Positions 9,262-19,572 of a DNA stretch of 64,000 bases are shown piece after piece. The position numbers and the translations under genes are program-made. The notes under the pieces are model-generated. The model searched no databases. It saw only the letters and a program-made list of their open reading frames with translations, and was not told the DNA's origin. The number at the start of each line of letters is the position of its first letter. Position 1 is the first letter of the stretch. The DNA comes from Thereva unica. Its lineage: Eukaryota; Arthropoda; Insecta; Diptera; Therevidae. The stretch lies in contig OX465281.1 in NCBI GenBank assembly GCA_949987705.1, positions 161,896,393 through 161,960,392 of the forward strand, read 5' to 3'.

Positions 9262-10820
9262 CCTCCCTCCTTAGAATTGAGTATCGGCCATATGAACCTT
9301 GGTTCGTTGGACGATACGAAAGTGGTTGATGCCTGATGGGGTTGAAAGGATCCTTGACCATGTTTCTTATACAGGATGAATGCGATGATCATCATAAGTG
9401 CTACGCTGAATACTGTAGTTGTAGAGTAGAAGCTGGTGACATCAACGTGGGATTTCAAAAGATCTGTAGGGTTCCTTTCTGCGAATTGGTAGGTCTCTAG
9501 TCTTCTGAGGGTGGTGATGCTGGAATCGGTGGCATTTATCTCCTTAAGGATTGTTGGATATATAGTTATTTCGTCCCAATGCTCCTTGGTAGTTGAACTA
9601 TATATGACGCTGTTGATGTTTATCTCGCAGTTGGTAAAGTGGATCAGCATTGAGCCTTGTACCTGGTGTTGTCCGGTATCGCATGTTGTATATATGGTCG
9701 TCTTCGGGATGTCAATTAGCACGATATAGTTGAGTTCTGGCTGGAAGATCTCTATGGTTTTCTCGCTATTCTGCAATGTACAACTTGCTTTTTGGTTATT
9801 TATTAGATTGGCTATGCAGGATTTGATTGGCGATTCCTGGTAGCCGGTGTCTTTGCAAATATATGTTTCTTCGATCTTCGGACATCTTTTGTCAAAATTT
9901 TGAACACTTTTAGGGTTGAGGATTAGGAAGGGTTCTGTAGGTATGATTTTAGTTTGGTTGATGGGTAAAGCAATTATGTGGAAAAATGAATACTCTTCCT
10001 CTGAGAAGATCGGTATTTTTATATTAAATATAATATTGGTATCATTGTAATAAGCTTGGAGTTCTAGGACCTCGTATATACGTTCGTTAGAAATTATAGT
10101 AAAATTTTGTTTTGTAAATATTGTATGCAATTCTGATAGCTCTGTAGGGCTTAATATTTGTTTTGATATTATATTCAACTTAGCTAGTATTACAGCTTCT
10201 GTTAGACTGGTCAAGTGACTATTGAGTAATTCTAAATTATAATTTATTTGATTGAGGTATTGCAAGTGTCGTAACTTTGAATTTTCTGTTTGAATTTTAT
10301 TTTGTGTTTGCTTAAAATGATTTGTTATTATATCTTGTTGAGAGTTTATATGTTTGGTTATATTATTAAATCTTTCAATCATTTTATTATTTATATAGAC
10401 TTGTTTATTTATTTCTTTTTGTGTGGATTCTTCATTTTTCATTATTTTTTCAATTTCGCCATTCAACTTGGCTGCATCATATGCATCCATGTTTCCTGTA
10501 ATGCTCTTAATTACCGTACCTAATCCGTTGATAAGACCTCTCTTAACTCGTCTTGTTGGCATGATGCTACGAAATTTGTGTTTAACGTCTGCTAATTTAA
10601 GTTTTGTTATATTTAGAGAACCTAACAGTTCGTCTGTTTCGTCTATATTTCCTAGAGTTTTCAGTGAGTTGTCAATGTTGTCTATCGTCTGTTCGTATTG
10701 TTTCAGTCGTACTATATGTAGTAAGCTGTTGTATCCGCGTATCGTTCGAGCTGTACCTAGTTTCATCGGAAGGATACCCTTGCTATTGCTCAGGTCTTGG
10801 ATCTCCATCTGTTGGCCCAC
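9243..10820 (-). CDS. env: Err-1 envelope glycoprotein, baculovirus-F-like
   Basis: 525 codons, beginning with GTG at 10820; the phase is open further upstream, and the true start is probably made by splicing. A furin-type site RRVKR at about residues 90-94 is followed by the hydrophobic GLINGLGTVIKSITG, the arrangement of a fusion peptide in F-like envelopes. A long helical, Asn/Gln-rich region and a cysteine-rich ectodomain follow. A membrane anchor lies near the C-terminus (TVFSVALMMIIAFILYKK). No signal peptide is visible in this frame. In the family, env mediates membrane fusion. The frame is intact although the rest of Err-1 is broken. The pol tail overlaps its start in another phase. 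Confidence 0.85.
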   Translation of the reverse strand: MGQQMEIQDLSNSKGILPMKLGTARTIRGYNSLLHIVRLKQYEQTIDNIDNSLKTLGNIDETDELLGSLNITKLKLADVKHKFRSIMPTRRVKRGLINGLGTVIKSITGNMDAYDAAKLNGEIEKIMKNEESTQKEINKQVYINNKMIERFNNITKHINSQQDIITNHFKQTQNKIQTENSKLRHLQYLNQINYNLELLNSHLTSLTEAVILAKLNIISKQILSPTELSELHTIFTKQNFTIISNERIYEVLELQAYYNDTNIIFNIKIPIFSEEEYSFFHIIALPINQTKIIPTEPFLILNPKSVQNFDKRCPKIEETYICKDTGYQESPIKSCIANLINNQKASCTLQNSEKTIEIFQPELNYIVLIDIPKTTIYTTCDTGQHQVQGSMLIHFTNCEININSVIYSSTTKEHWDEITIYPTILKEINATDSSITTLRRLETYQFAERNPTDLLKSHVDVTSFYSTTTVFSVALMMIIAFILYKKHGQGSFQPHQASTTFVSSNEPRFIWPILNSKEGGVTCPI

Positions 10821-11040
10821 TGCCCATTGGATTAACCTGCAATTTGCGTTTTTTCTTTATCTTAGACTTTTGGAATTTTTTATTAACTTCCCAGTATAGG
10901 AAGTTATTGTAATCGGTCCGAAAATCGAAATCGAAAATTTCAACGTATTTTCATCTTTCAAGGTCCCAGGAGCATTTTAAGCAAAAAATTGGGAGGAAGT
11001 ATGTGTGTGTGTGTGTGTATGTGCGTACGGATGTGGTCAT

Positions 11041-11460
11041 TTTTTCCTGCACGATATCGCGCGAACCAAAACTGATATCGGCTTCGTTGAGGTGTTGCTC
11101 GAAGCGTATTAACCGAAATATGATCTGAAAAGATTTTCATGAAAATCGGTCCAGCCGTTTTTTTGTTTGAGCGACGTAAGTGATTTTTGTACCTGCACGA
11201 TATCGCCCGAACCACGAAAGATATTGACTTACTTGAGGTGCCGTTCGAAGCGTATTAGCGACAATATTATCTGAAAAGATTTTTATAATATTCGGTCCAG
11301 CGGTTTTTTGGTTTAAATGACTTAAGTGATTTTTGTACCTGCACGATATCGCGCGAACTATAAAAGATATGGCTTAGTTGACGTGCCGTTCGAAGAGTAT
11401 TAACCAAAATATGATCTGAAAAGATTTTCATAAAATTCGGTCGAGCCGTTTTTTGGAACG
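11041..11460 (+). repeat. 146-bp tandem repeat, left block (3 units)
   Basis: Units begin with cctgcacgatatcgc at about 11046, 11192 and 11339. They are diverged and each includes cgaagcgtatta and cggtccagccg. Two more units are at 16852 and 16998 near the other end of the same Helentron, so the block flanks the coding core on both sides. A short (tg)n run lies just before it at about 11001. Confidence 0.8.
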
Positions 11461-11861
11461 AAGTTCCTTAACGCGGCTTGCGGGTAGAGTGAATTGGGAG
11501 AAATCGTCACGTAACAAAATGCGATATTTTGTGTATGTATGCGTGCGAGTATCGATCCCAGTAGGCAATTTGTGAATTTATTAAATCAGAATGCAGTGTT
11601 TTTCTTTAGAAATTGGAATCAATTTGCACCGATAGCTATAGGAAGAAATGATGATGCAAAGTGTCATGCTTGACGAACGTGCACACTTTTTGCATTGGTC
11701 ATTATCGAGGATAGATGCTTATGCTTTCTTGTCTGTCTGTTTGTCCGGTACAAATCTTGCAATCGATTTTACAAATACTTCCGGGTATCCTATCATGCTG
11801 AAATTTTGCACACAACTTTAGCTCCCATAACAATGCAATATAGTATATACCTTTAGATCCA
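11461..11861. other. Helentron interior, no gene seen
   Basis: Begins with gaacgaagttcctt, an inverted partner of the aaggaacttcgttcct found near 16777. Otherwise it is unique AT-rich sequence leading into the satellite. No credible ORF. Confidence 0.5.
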
Positions 11862-12853
11862 TGGAGGCCGCTCAGGAGGGCGGATTGAAATATTCTTCAC
11901 AACCCCTTCGACATGGGTATCCAATGAAAGGATATGATAAGTAGAACACCATAAGCAATATAGTATACTCAAAATATCATTTGGTCCATGGCGGACATCT
12001 CCAGCGGGTGAATTACCATTTTCTTCACAACCCCCTCGACATGGGTATCAAATGAAAGAGTATGATAAGTAGAACACCATAAGCAATATAGTATACTCAA
12101 TTTATCGTTTGGTCCATGGCAGCCTTCTCAAGAGGGCGGATTACCATTTTTTTCACAACCCCTTCGAGATGGGTATCAAATCAAAGAGTACGATAAGTAG
12201 AACACCATAAGCAATATAGAATATTCAACATATCGTTTGGTCCATGGCGGTCATCTCAAGAGGGCGGATTACCATTATCTTCCCAACCAACTTGAGATGG
12301 GTATCAAATGAAAGGGCATTATAAGTAGAATGCCATAGGCTATGTCTTTATATTCATGGCGGCCATCTCAAGAGGGCGGGTTACCATTTTCTGCACAACA
12401 CCCAGACATGGGTATCAAAATAAAAGGCTATGAAAAGTAGAACTTCATAAGCAATATAGTATACTCAATCTATCATTTGGTCAATAGTGGCCATCTTAAG
12501 AGGGCCGATTACCATTTTCTTCACAACCCCTTTGAGATGGGTATCAAATGAAAGAGTATGATAAGTAGAACTCCTTAACCAATATAGTATACTCAATATA
12601 TCGTTTGGTTCATGGCGGTTATCTCAAGAGGGCGGATTACCATTTTCTTCACAGTGCCCTCGACATGGGTATCAAATGAAAGAGTATGATAAGTGGAACA
12701 CTATAAGCAATATAGTATACTCAATTTATCATTTGGGCCATGGCGGCCATCTCAAGAGGGCGGACTACCATCTTCATCACAACCCCTTCGAGATGGGTAT
12801 CAAATGAAAGAGTATGATAAGTAGAACACCATAAGCAATATAGAATACACCTA

Positions 12854-13941
12854 TCCCCCGATTTACACGGTACTTGTTTTACACGTTTTCGCTTTTACAC
12901 GGTTTTCCAAATAAGTGTTTTTTTGTTTTTATCGCACTCTTCTAAAACGAGCCTTTACATATATTTTGGAACAAATGGAGAACAATGAATCCTTAACAGT
13001 TATTAGTGCTTGGAAAAATTTTACAATATTAGACTGTGTGAAGCATATCGCCTTATCATACACTGCGATTAAGCAAACAACGCTCAATAGCTCTTGGTAA
13101 AAATTGTGGCCAAATGTAGTCAAAAATGAACATTCCATTTCAACGTTAAATGATGAATATTCGCAGATAGTACAGATGGCGCATTCATTGGGCGGAGAAG
13201 GTTTTGATGATTTTACTGCTGATGATATCGCAGAGTTAATGGCTGATAAAGAACTAAGTGAGGATGATTTAGTTAACTTAGTTTGCGAAAGTGAGTCTGA
13301 CAAATCTGATGAAGAGGAATTAGTACCAGTAACATTCACTGCTAAAGTCATCCGCGAAGGACTCGCATTGGGAAGAAAGCTGGGTAATCATTTTATACAA
13401 AATGACACAAACGTTGAAAGGGCTTTACGATTCCAACGTGACATAAATCGCTGCTTGGCTCAATATGAAGAAGTTCACAAAGATCTTACAAAAAATTCGA
13501 AGCTATTGTTAATAACCGATTTTATTACCACCTCTCAGAATGTAAATATTTCTGCTTCAAACATCGAATCGGCCCAAATAACTTCGAGTGATGAAAGTGA
13601 ATTCCAACCTTCGATTCCGAAAAAAAGAATGAGGGTAATTTCTGATAGTGATGAAGGATAATTAAACACCTTTGGTTTTATTTTTTGTTCTTCTGTTTAA
13701 TGTATGGTAATCAAATAAAAAAAACAGTGTTTCCGTAATATATTACATATTTTAACCTGTCAATGTATTTTATTTTTATTTCTGTGTACATCTAAAAATA
13801 TTGAAAAAAATCACAACTGTTAAATAGCAAAATTATGCATTTTCTGCAAGCTTTTCGATTTACACGGTTTTGACTTGAAAATTTTTAATTTTCGATTTAC
13901 ACGTTTTTCTCAGGAACGTATCTACCGTGTAAATCGGGGGA
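12854..13941 (+). mobile_element. pogo/Tigger-like DNA transposon remnant
   Basis: Terminal inverted repeats of 19 bp (TCCCCCGATTTACACGGTA at 12854-12872, complement at 13923-13941), flanked by TA on both sides (12852-12853 and 13942-13943). Further copies of TTTACACG lie just inside each end, likely transposase binding sites. The interior codes for the C-terminal part of a Tigger transposase only; the DNA-binding and DDE parts are deleted. It sits inside the 128-bp satellite. Confidence 0.88.
12915..13661 (+). pseudogene. Tigger/pogo transposase, C-terminal remnant
   Basis: One phase runs through with a single TAA at 13098-13100. Before the stop, AWKNFTILDCVKHIALSY and IKQTTLNSSW match the end of the DDE region of Tigger/CENP-B-like transposases; after it, KLWPNVV continues the motif. 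An acidic C-terminal tail follows (DDFTADDIAELMADKELSED) and then helical segments. The catalytic acidic residues and the N-terminal CENP-B helix-turn-helix are absent, so the product could not transpose. The stop is probably a one-base change of AAA. Confidence 0.82.
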
Positions 13942-15631
13942 TAGTGTATTCAATATATCGTTTGGTCCATGGCGATCATCTCAAGAGGGCGGATTACTAT
14001 TTTCTTCACAACACCCGAGACATGGGTATCAAATGAAAGGGTATGATAAGTGGGACACCATAAGGAACATAGTGTACTCAATATATCGTTTGGTCCATGG
14101 CGGCCACCACAAGAGGGCGGGTTACCATTTCCTTCACAGTTCCCTCGACATGGGTATCAAATGAAAGAGTATGATAAGTGAAACACCATAAGCAATATAG
14201 TATACTCAATTTATCATTTGGTCCATGGCGGCCATCTCAAGAGGGCGGATTACCATTTTCTTCACAACCTCTTCGAGATGGGTATCAAATGAAAGAGTAT
14301 GATAAGTAGAACACCATAAGCAATATAGTATATTCAATATATCGTTTGGTCCATGGCGGCCATCTCAAGAGGGCGGATTACCATTTTCTTCACCACTCCC
14401 TCGACATGGGTATCAAATGAAAGAGCATTATAAGTAGAATGCAGTAGGCTATGGATGGATTACTATTTTCTTCACAACACCCGAGACATGGCTATCAAAT
14501 GAAAGGGTATGATAAGTGGAATACCTTAAGCAATATAGCATACTCAATATATCATTTGGTCCATGGCGGCCATCTCAAGAGGGCGGATTACCATTTTCTT
14601 CACAACCCCCTCGGCATGGGTATCAAAAGAAAGGGCATTATAAGTAAAATGCAGTAGGCTATGTCTTTATCTGCATGGCGGTCATCTCAAGAGGGCGGAT
14701 TACTATTTTCTTCACAACACCCGAGACATGGGTATCAAATAAAAGGGTATGATAAGTGGGACACCATAAGGAATATAGTGTACTCAATATATCGTTTGGT
14801 CCATGGCGGCCATCTCAAGAGGGCGGATTACCATTTTCTTCACAATTCCCTCGACATGGGTATCAAATGAAAGAGTATGATAAGTGAAACACCATAAGCA
14901 ATATAGCATACTCAATATATCATTTGGTCCATGGCCGCCATCTCAAGAGGGCGGCTTACCATTTTCTTCACAACCCCCTCGGCATGGGTATCACATGAAA
15001 GGGCATTATAAGTAAAATGCAGTAGGCTATGTCTTTATCTTCATGGCGGTCATCTCAAGAGGACGGATTACTATTTTCTTCACAACACCCGAGACATGGG
15101 TATCAAATAAAAGGGTATGATAAGTGGGACACCATAAGGAATATAGTATACTCAATATATCGTTTGGTTCATGGCGGTTATCTCAAGAGGGCGGATTACA
15201 ATTTTCTTCACAGTTCCCTCGACATGGGTATCAAATGAAAGAGTATGATAAGTGAAACACCATAAGCAATATAGCATACCCAATTTATCATTTGGTCCAT
15301 GGCGGCCATCTCAAGAGGGCGGATTACCATTTTCTTCACAACTCCTTCGAGATGGGTATCAAATGAAAGAGTATGATAAGTAGAACACCATAAGCAATAT
15401 AGTATATTCAATATATCGTTTGGTCCATGGCGGTCATCTCAAAAGGGCGGATTACCATTTTCTTCACCACTCCCTCGACAAGGGTATCAAATGAAAGGGC
15501 ATTATAAGTAGAATGCAGTAGGCTATGTCTTTATATTCATGGCGGCCATCTCAAGAGGGCGGATTACCATTTTCTTCACAGTTCCCTCGACATGAGTATC
15601 AAATGAAAGGGTATGATAAGTGGAACACCAC

Positions 15632-15974
15632 CTTTAATTGCGGCTTGCGCTATGAGCATACATAAATCGCAGGGTGGAACTTTCAGTGAAATTGTTTACG
15701 AGTACAGCAAAGATCATTCCCAAGAACTTGTATACGTTGCTCGTTGTATACGTTATCTCGTGCAACAAATATAGAAAATTTATATATTGTAACACCTCAA
15801 GATGATCCAACGAAATTTAAGTTTTATCATAATCGAAAGCAAGCTAGATCAACAGAGAAATTGCTGCAAGAATTTCAAAGATTATCTTTAAACACATTGC
15901 AGACCAGAACGCAAATGGTTTTGGATATGATTTGTAACAAAATAGGTCTTTCAGTATTAATTGCCAAAGTTTAA
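15632..15974 (+). pseudogene. Helentron helicase, C-terminal motifs
   Basis: The frame before 15744 reads the SF1/Pif1-family motif IHKSQGGTF near 15660; a shift then leads into ALSRATNIENLYIV-type sequence (motif VI, VALSR context) at about 15735-15790. In Helitrons this helicase unwinds DNA during rolling-circle transposition. Only the last two motifs remain, and the upstream part is replaced by satellite. The frame ends in TAA at 15972-15974, while the endonuclease continues in another phase. Confidence 0.75.
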
Positions 15975-16576
15975 AAAATCATATTTTAGATTTCATTGAT
16001 CCAGTTACTGAAAATTGTTATATTCTATTACTTACTGAAACAATTGCATTTCTCATTATAAACGAGACAATATGTATTCATGCAGGTGGGGTCGCAATAT
16101 ACCAAAACTATAAAGATAGTGTCAACATTTGCCAACCAAATATGGAAACTATTTTGTCAAACATGAGTGCATTGAGTACTAGACATTCATCAGTTGGAGA
16201 CATTTGTTCAGTGATTTGTAAAATAAGAAACGATCATGAAATAGTTATTGTAGCTGTTTATATATCACCAAATCAAAAGATTGAGGATATTACATTATTT
16301 ATTCATCGATCCCTGTTAAAATATACTGAGAGAGAATCTAAACTACTATGTCATAAGCTTCCACTAATATTAGCTGGAGACTTTAATATTAACTTCAATG
16401 AAAAAGACAAATTTAAAATCTTCACATCCTTTTTATCTGACACATTTAATTTGAGTATGAATAACGATCCAGCACAGTACACAACGAAATACTGTACTAC
16501 AGTTGATGCCGTTTTTTCAAGATTCTTGGACAAAATTGATTCTGAAGTATATGCATCTTATTATAAGTTATCATAA
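15955..16576 (+). pseudogene. Helentron endonuclease domain (EEP family)
   Basis: Open from about 15955 in a phase shifted from the helicase; an ATG at 16142 lies inside. Motifs of apurinic-type endonucleases are visible: NCQSLKNHI at the start, LLLTET, GGVAIYQNY, VAVYISPNQ and LAGDFNINF. The last is the core D-x-N motif. The catalytic His end is missing. In Helentrons this domain follows the helicase in one protein; here a frameshift near 15950 parts them. A second diverged copy is at 25070-30560. Confidence 0.8.
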
Positions 16577-17294
16577 GTCAATAATTTCTATGTTACAATT
16601 GGTGATAAAATTTGAAATTTTTTTTTGGAAAGTTTTGGAATGTTAATATTATAATGAATATTTTCCTAAAATATTAAATTAAATTATTATTTGCTTGAAA
16701 AATGGTATAAAGTAAAAATAAATAAAATATTCAGATTTTATTTGGAGTTACATTCGCAGTTGTAGAAAAATCGTAAGGAACTTCGTTCCTGACGGGGGTC
16801 CCATGACCGCACCTGATTTTTTTTGTTTAAGCGGCGTAAGTGATTTTTGTACCTGCACGATATGGCCCGAACCACAAAAGATGTTGACTTACTTGAGGTG
16901 CTGTTCGAAGCGTATTAGCGACAATATAATCTGAAAATATTTTTATAATATTCGGTCCAGCGGGTTTTTGGTTTAACTGACTTAAGTGATTTTTGTACCT
17001 GCACGATACCGCGCGCACTAAAAACTATATCGACTTCATTGAGGTGCCGAAAAACATTCATACATCAATTTTATATACATTTTCGTCATCCTAATCTTGT
17101 AAGTGCGCACATTAAGTTTGACATTTTAGCGAAAATATTGATAAACAATTGTGACAAATTCTCAGTATTATGCATATATTCTATATTGCCTATTGTTCAT
17201 TTATTATTAAAATATCCAATCATAATATTCAACATCCATCATACTGGGAAGTTGATCGTGTGGACCGAGAGGGTCGAACCCACATCCCAACTAG
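16577..17294. repeat. Helentron right end: AT-rich stretch and 146-bp units
   Basis: AT-rich to 16776, then aaggaacttcgttcct (inverse of 11455 ff.), two 146-bp units at 16852 and 16998, about 190 bp of unique sequence, the subterminal repeat ATACTGGGAAGTT at 17241, a small hairpin around gaccgagagggtc (17263-17275) and the CTAG end at 17291-17294. Confidence 0.7.
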
Positions 17295-17880
17295 TTTCTA
17301 TTAGTTATTAAGGCTACCCTTCTATCTTCCTTAACTCTATGTTTTGTAAATCTGGGTGTTAATTTATTTCTCCTACATTCTTTTTTAAATACCTTCGTAC
17401 CTATTGTAAATTTTTCGGGTTCTATTCTATTTTTATTAAGTTTATTTATATTGTTCCTAGTCTTTTCTTCTAATTTCTGTTTTACTAAGGGGTACAAATG
17501 GTTTTGAAATTCATTGAGGTTTTCTAAATATTCATGGGTGGTTTTGTGTTGGGTTTCATTATTAAATTTATAGGATCTACCGTAGAAGACTTCATAAGGT
17601 GTTAACTGTGTTGCTGAATGGATAGCGTTGTTATAAGTTATCAATGTTTCGTTTAAGATATCTTCATGGTCCTTTTCCTTGTGAAGATCGTAAATTATTC
17701 GGTATATTTCTATTAGGCTAGAATGCAACCTCTCTACAGGTGCATTGCTACTACTCTGTTGGAAAGACGTAAGATGGTGGTCCATTTAATATTGTTTACA
17801 AAAATCTTCAAATATCAAAGAGGTGAACTCTGCGCCAGGATCTGAAACTATTTTCTTGGGAATTCTGTGTATACTCATAA
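17295..17880 (-). pseudogene. pol: Err-1 integrase, C-terminal half
   Basis: Minus strand. An Asp-bearing segment (KKIVSDPGAEFTS, 17850 region) is followed by a stop or shift at about 17786, then APVERLHSSLIEIYRII, carrying the catalytic Glu, TPYEVFYGR and the basic tail KLTPRFTKHRVKEDRRV. The zinc-binding domain and the first catalytic Asp are deleted between here and the RNase H fragment. The tail continues across the Helentron at 10880. Not functional. Confidence 0.8.
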
Positions 17881-17886
17881 AGGATT

Positions 17887-18445
17887 TCAGGGGAGAGAAA
17901 ATTCGTTTATGGGTCGCTCGGATATGTGAATGCCGTCATTTACATTTTCTTCCGCTGAGTGTATGGTGGCTCCTGTTGTGCTGGCTGTACTTACGGGTTC
18001 TCCTAAGTTAACTTCCATGATCTGTGACTGTTCCTCTTCAGGCTTTATTCTACTCAAAGCATCGGCGTTACTATTTTGAGTTCCTTTTTTGTACACTATT
18101 TCATTGTCGTACTCTTCAAGCTTTAATCTCAAACGGACAAACTAAAGGTCTGTGATCTGTAACAATCTTGAAGTTCCGACCGAATAGGTAGGGTCTAAAG
18201 TACTTAGTTGCCCACACAGTGGCCAAAAGTTCCTTTTCAATTGTCGAGTAGTTTGTTTCAGTGCTCGTCAGGGTCCTACTCGCGTAACATATTGGCTTAT
18301 CACTGCCGACTGGTCCTTGTGAAAGTATACCGCCAATTGCGTAATTGCTCTCATCGGTTGTAAGCACGAAAGGTTTAGAAAAGTCTGGGTATTGAAGTAT
18401 GGGATCGTTGGTCAAAAGGTCTTTACATGCTTTAAAGGTCTTCAC
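17887..18445 (-). pseudogene. pol: Err-1 RNase H fragment
   Basis: Reads DPILQYPDFSKPFVLTTDES, then GGILSQGPVGSDKPICYASR and FKIVTDHRPLV. A small deletion with a frameshift follows at about 18125, and RLKLEEYDNEIVYKKG plus NADALSRI complete the domain. This is the RNase H that follows RT in Gypsy elements. The missing piece lies around the usual SKLTRW segment. Confidence 0.8.
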
Positions 18446-19070
18446 GTATCGTTCATCTAGGGTGATCTTCTTCCCTTTCTTTAGACATTCGGTTAAAGGC
18501 TTTGTTAATTTCGCAAAGTCTTTAATGAACTTTCTTTGTAGCCTAACAATCCAAGAAACGATTTTATTTCTTTCCTGGTCTTTGGCAGTGGAAAGTTCCT
18601 TATCGCTTTGGTTTTATTGGGATTAGGCTTTATCCCATCGGTTGTCACCACATGTCCTAGGAATTCTATCTCCTTGCGGAGGAATTCGGACTTATCCAAT
18701 TGTACCTTCAAGTTTGCCTCTTTAAGCCTCTGGAAAACTTTTCGAAGGTTGTCAATGTGTCCTGTGAGAGAAGTTGAGTATATTATAATATCATCTAGAT
18801 ACACTAGACATATAGAGCCTTGCAGCTCCTTTAGGACATTATCCATTACCCTTTGGAATGTCGCTGGGGCATTCTTGAGCCCAAAAGGCATTCGGACATA
18901 TTCATAATGTCCGCCTTCCACCGTAACAGCTGTTTTTGGGATATCATTTGGATCCATCTCAATTTGGTGGAATCCACTCTTTAAATCCAATGTAGAGAAA
19001 TACATACATACACTTCCCTAATTTGTCTAAAATTTCCGCTATGTTGGGTAAGGGATACCTGTCGTTAACA
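18446..19070 (-). pseudogene. pol: Err-1 reverse transcriptase fragment
   Basis: [16 protein letters not shown] near 19050, then [36 protein letters not shown] and the catalytic [10 protein letters not shown] near 18790, followed by [16 protein letters not shown] frameshift near 18545 breaks the FLGLLGYY motif. HINE-A cuts the gene just upstream of RYPLPN; the DYRKLNE segment continues at 20982-20965 beyond it. Confidence 0.88.
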
Positions 19071-19272
19071 GTTTTTGACGTGACAACGTCTATTAAAACG
19101 ATGAACGCCGGCTGCATGCACGAAAAATGATGACTCATTGTCCCGTTATGTCCCGTTATCTCCCGAAGTAATTTTAAAAAATTGATCGTAGTAATCTTAA
19201 AAATTTGATTAAAATTGTCAATATTAATTAGATTAAATTATTGTCAAATTGTCAACAATAAGCAAAGCAAGC

Positions 19273-19548
19273 CAAACACTCTGTCTCCTAACTGGGTGCC
19301 GGTGTATAAGAAAATAGTGAACATTACACTGACGAAAACCGTGAAATGCAAACGAAAACAGTTTCCTTGCGTTCCTGCTTGTGCTATTACCATTCACAAG
19401 TCGCAAGGTGGGACGTTTACTGTTATTATCTATAATATAAAAATAAGTCGGGTTTTCCTTCCAGACGCTATAATTAGAGAACGCACGGTCCGATTTCCAC
19501 GGTTTTGCATTCGTTGGAAAGGTCTCGGGCTCCGTGAGGTTTATAGCA
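19273..19548 (+). pseudogene. Helicase fragment captured in HINE-A
   Basis: The frame through [12 protein letters not shown] and [15 protein letters not shown] (19375-19420) matches the end of a Helitron helicase, including the HKSQGGTF motif. After that, the protein no longer resembles the helicase. The same fragment is in HINE-B (minus, about 27690-27960), HINE-C (28560-28830) and HINE-D (minus, about 53210-53480). It marks these short elements as derivatives of an autonomous Helentron. Confidence 0.7.
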
Positions 19549-19572
19549 AAAAAAATTCAAAAGCAGGCGCTT

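Larger units (their letters stand above)
11862..15631 (+). repeat. 128-bp satellite array inside the Helentron (about 21 units)
   Basis: Each unit carries catggcggccatctcaagag, then a stretch with GGGTATCAAATGAAAGAGTA and a TA-rich tail ending in cgtttggtcc. Typical spacing is 123-128 bp. The array is interrupted by the Tigger copy at 12854-13941. Units differ by about 5-15 percent, with two recurring variants (orders alternate after 13950), which suggests higher-order copying. The same monomer fills the four HINE copies. The many 60-70 codon open frames here are repeat artefacts. Confidence 0.9.
10882..17294 (+). mobile_element. Helentron-type Helitron, degenerate, with satellite core
   Basis: Inserted in the T-run of the Err-1 pol tail (gaattttt to the left, tttctattag to the right). 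Subterminal inverted repeats of 13 bp mark the ends (AACTTCCCAGTAT at 10885-10897, its complement at 17241-17253), and the right end reads CTAG. Inside are a 146-bp tandem repeat at each side, a long array of 128-bp satellite units, the C-terminal helicase motif and an endonuclease domain. Helicase followed by an apurinic-type endonuclease, together with T-T insertion, is known for Helentrons. The Rep domain and most of the helicase are missing; satellite takes their place. Confidence 0.8.

Noticed and set aside
14451..15238. Runs of 68-77 codon ORFs in the 128-bp satellite
   Set aside because: Same reason: repeat artefacts, in all four HINE copies as well.
11862..15631. CRISPR-like array
   Set aside because: Whole 128-bp units are repeated without unique spacers, and the context is a eukaryotic transposon.
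17255..17290. tRNA-like stretch (minus strand GGGTTCGACCC)
   Set aside because: A B-box-like motif is present, but no A box, anticodon arm or acceptor pairing could be found; it lies in the Helentron 3' end.
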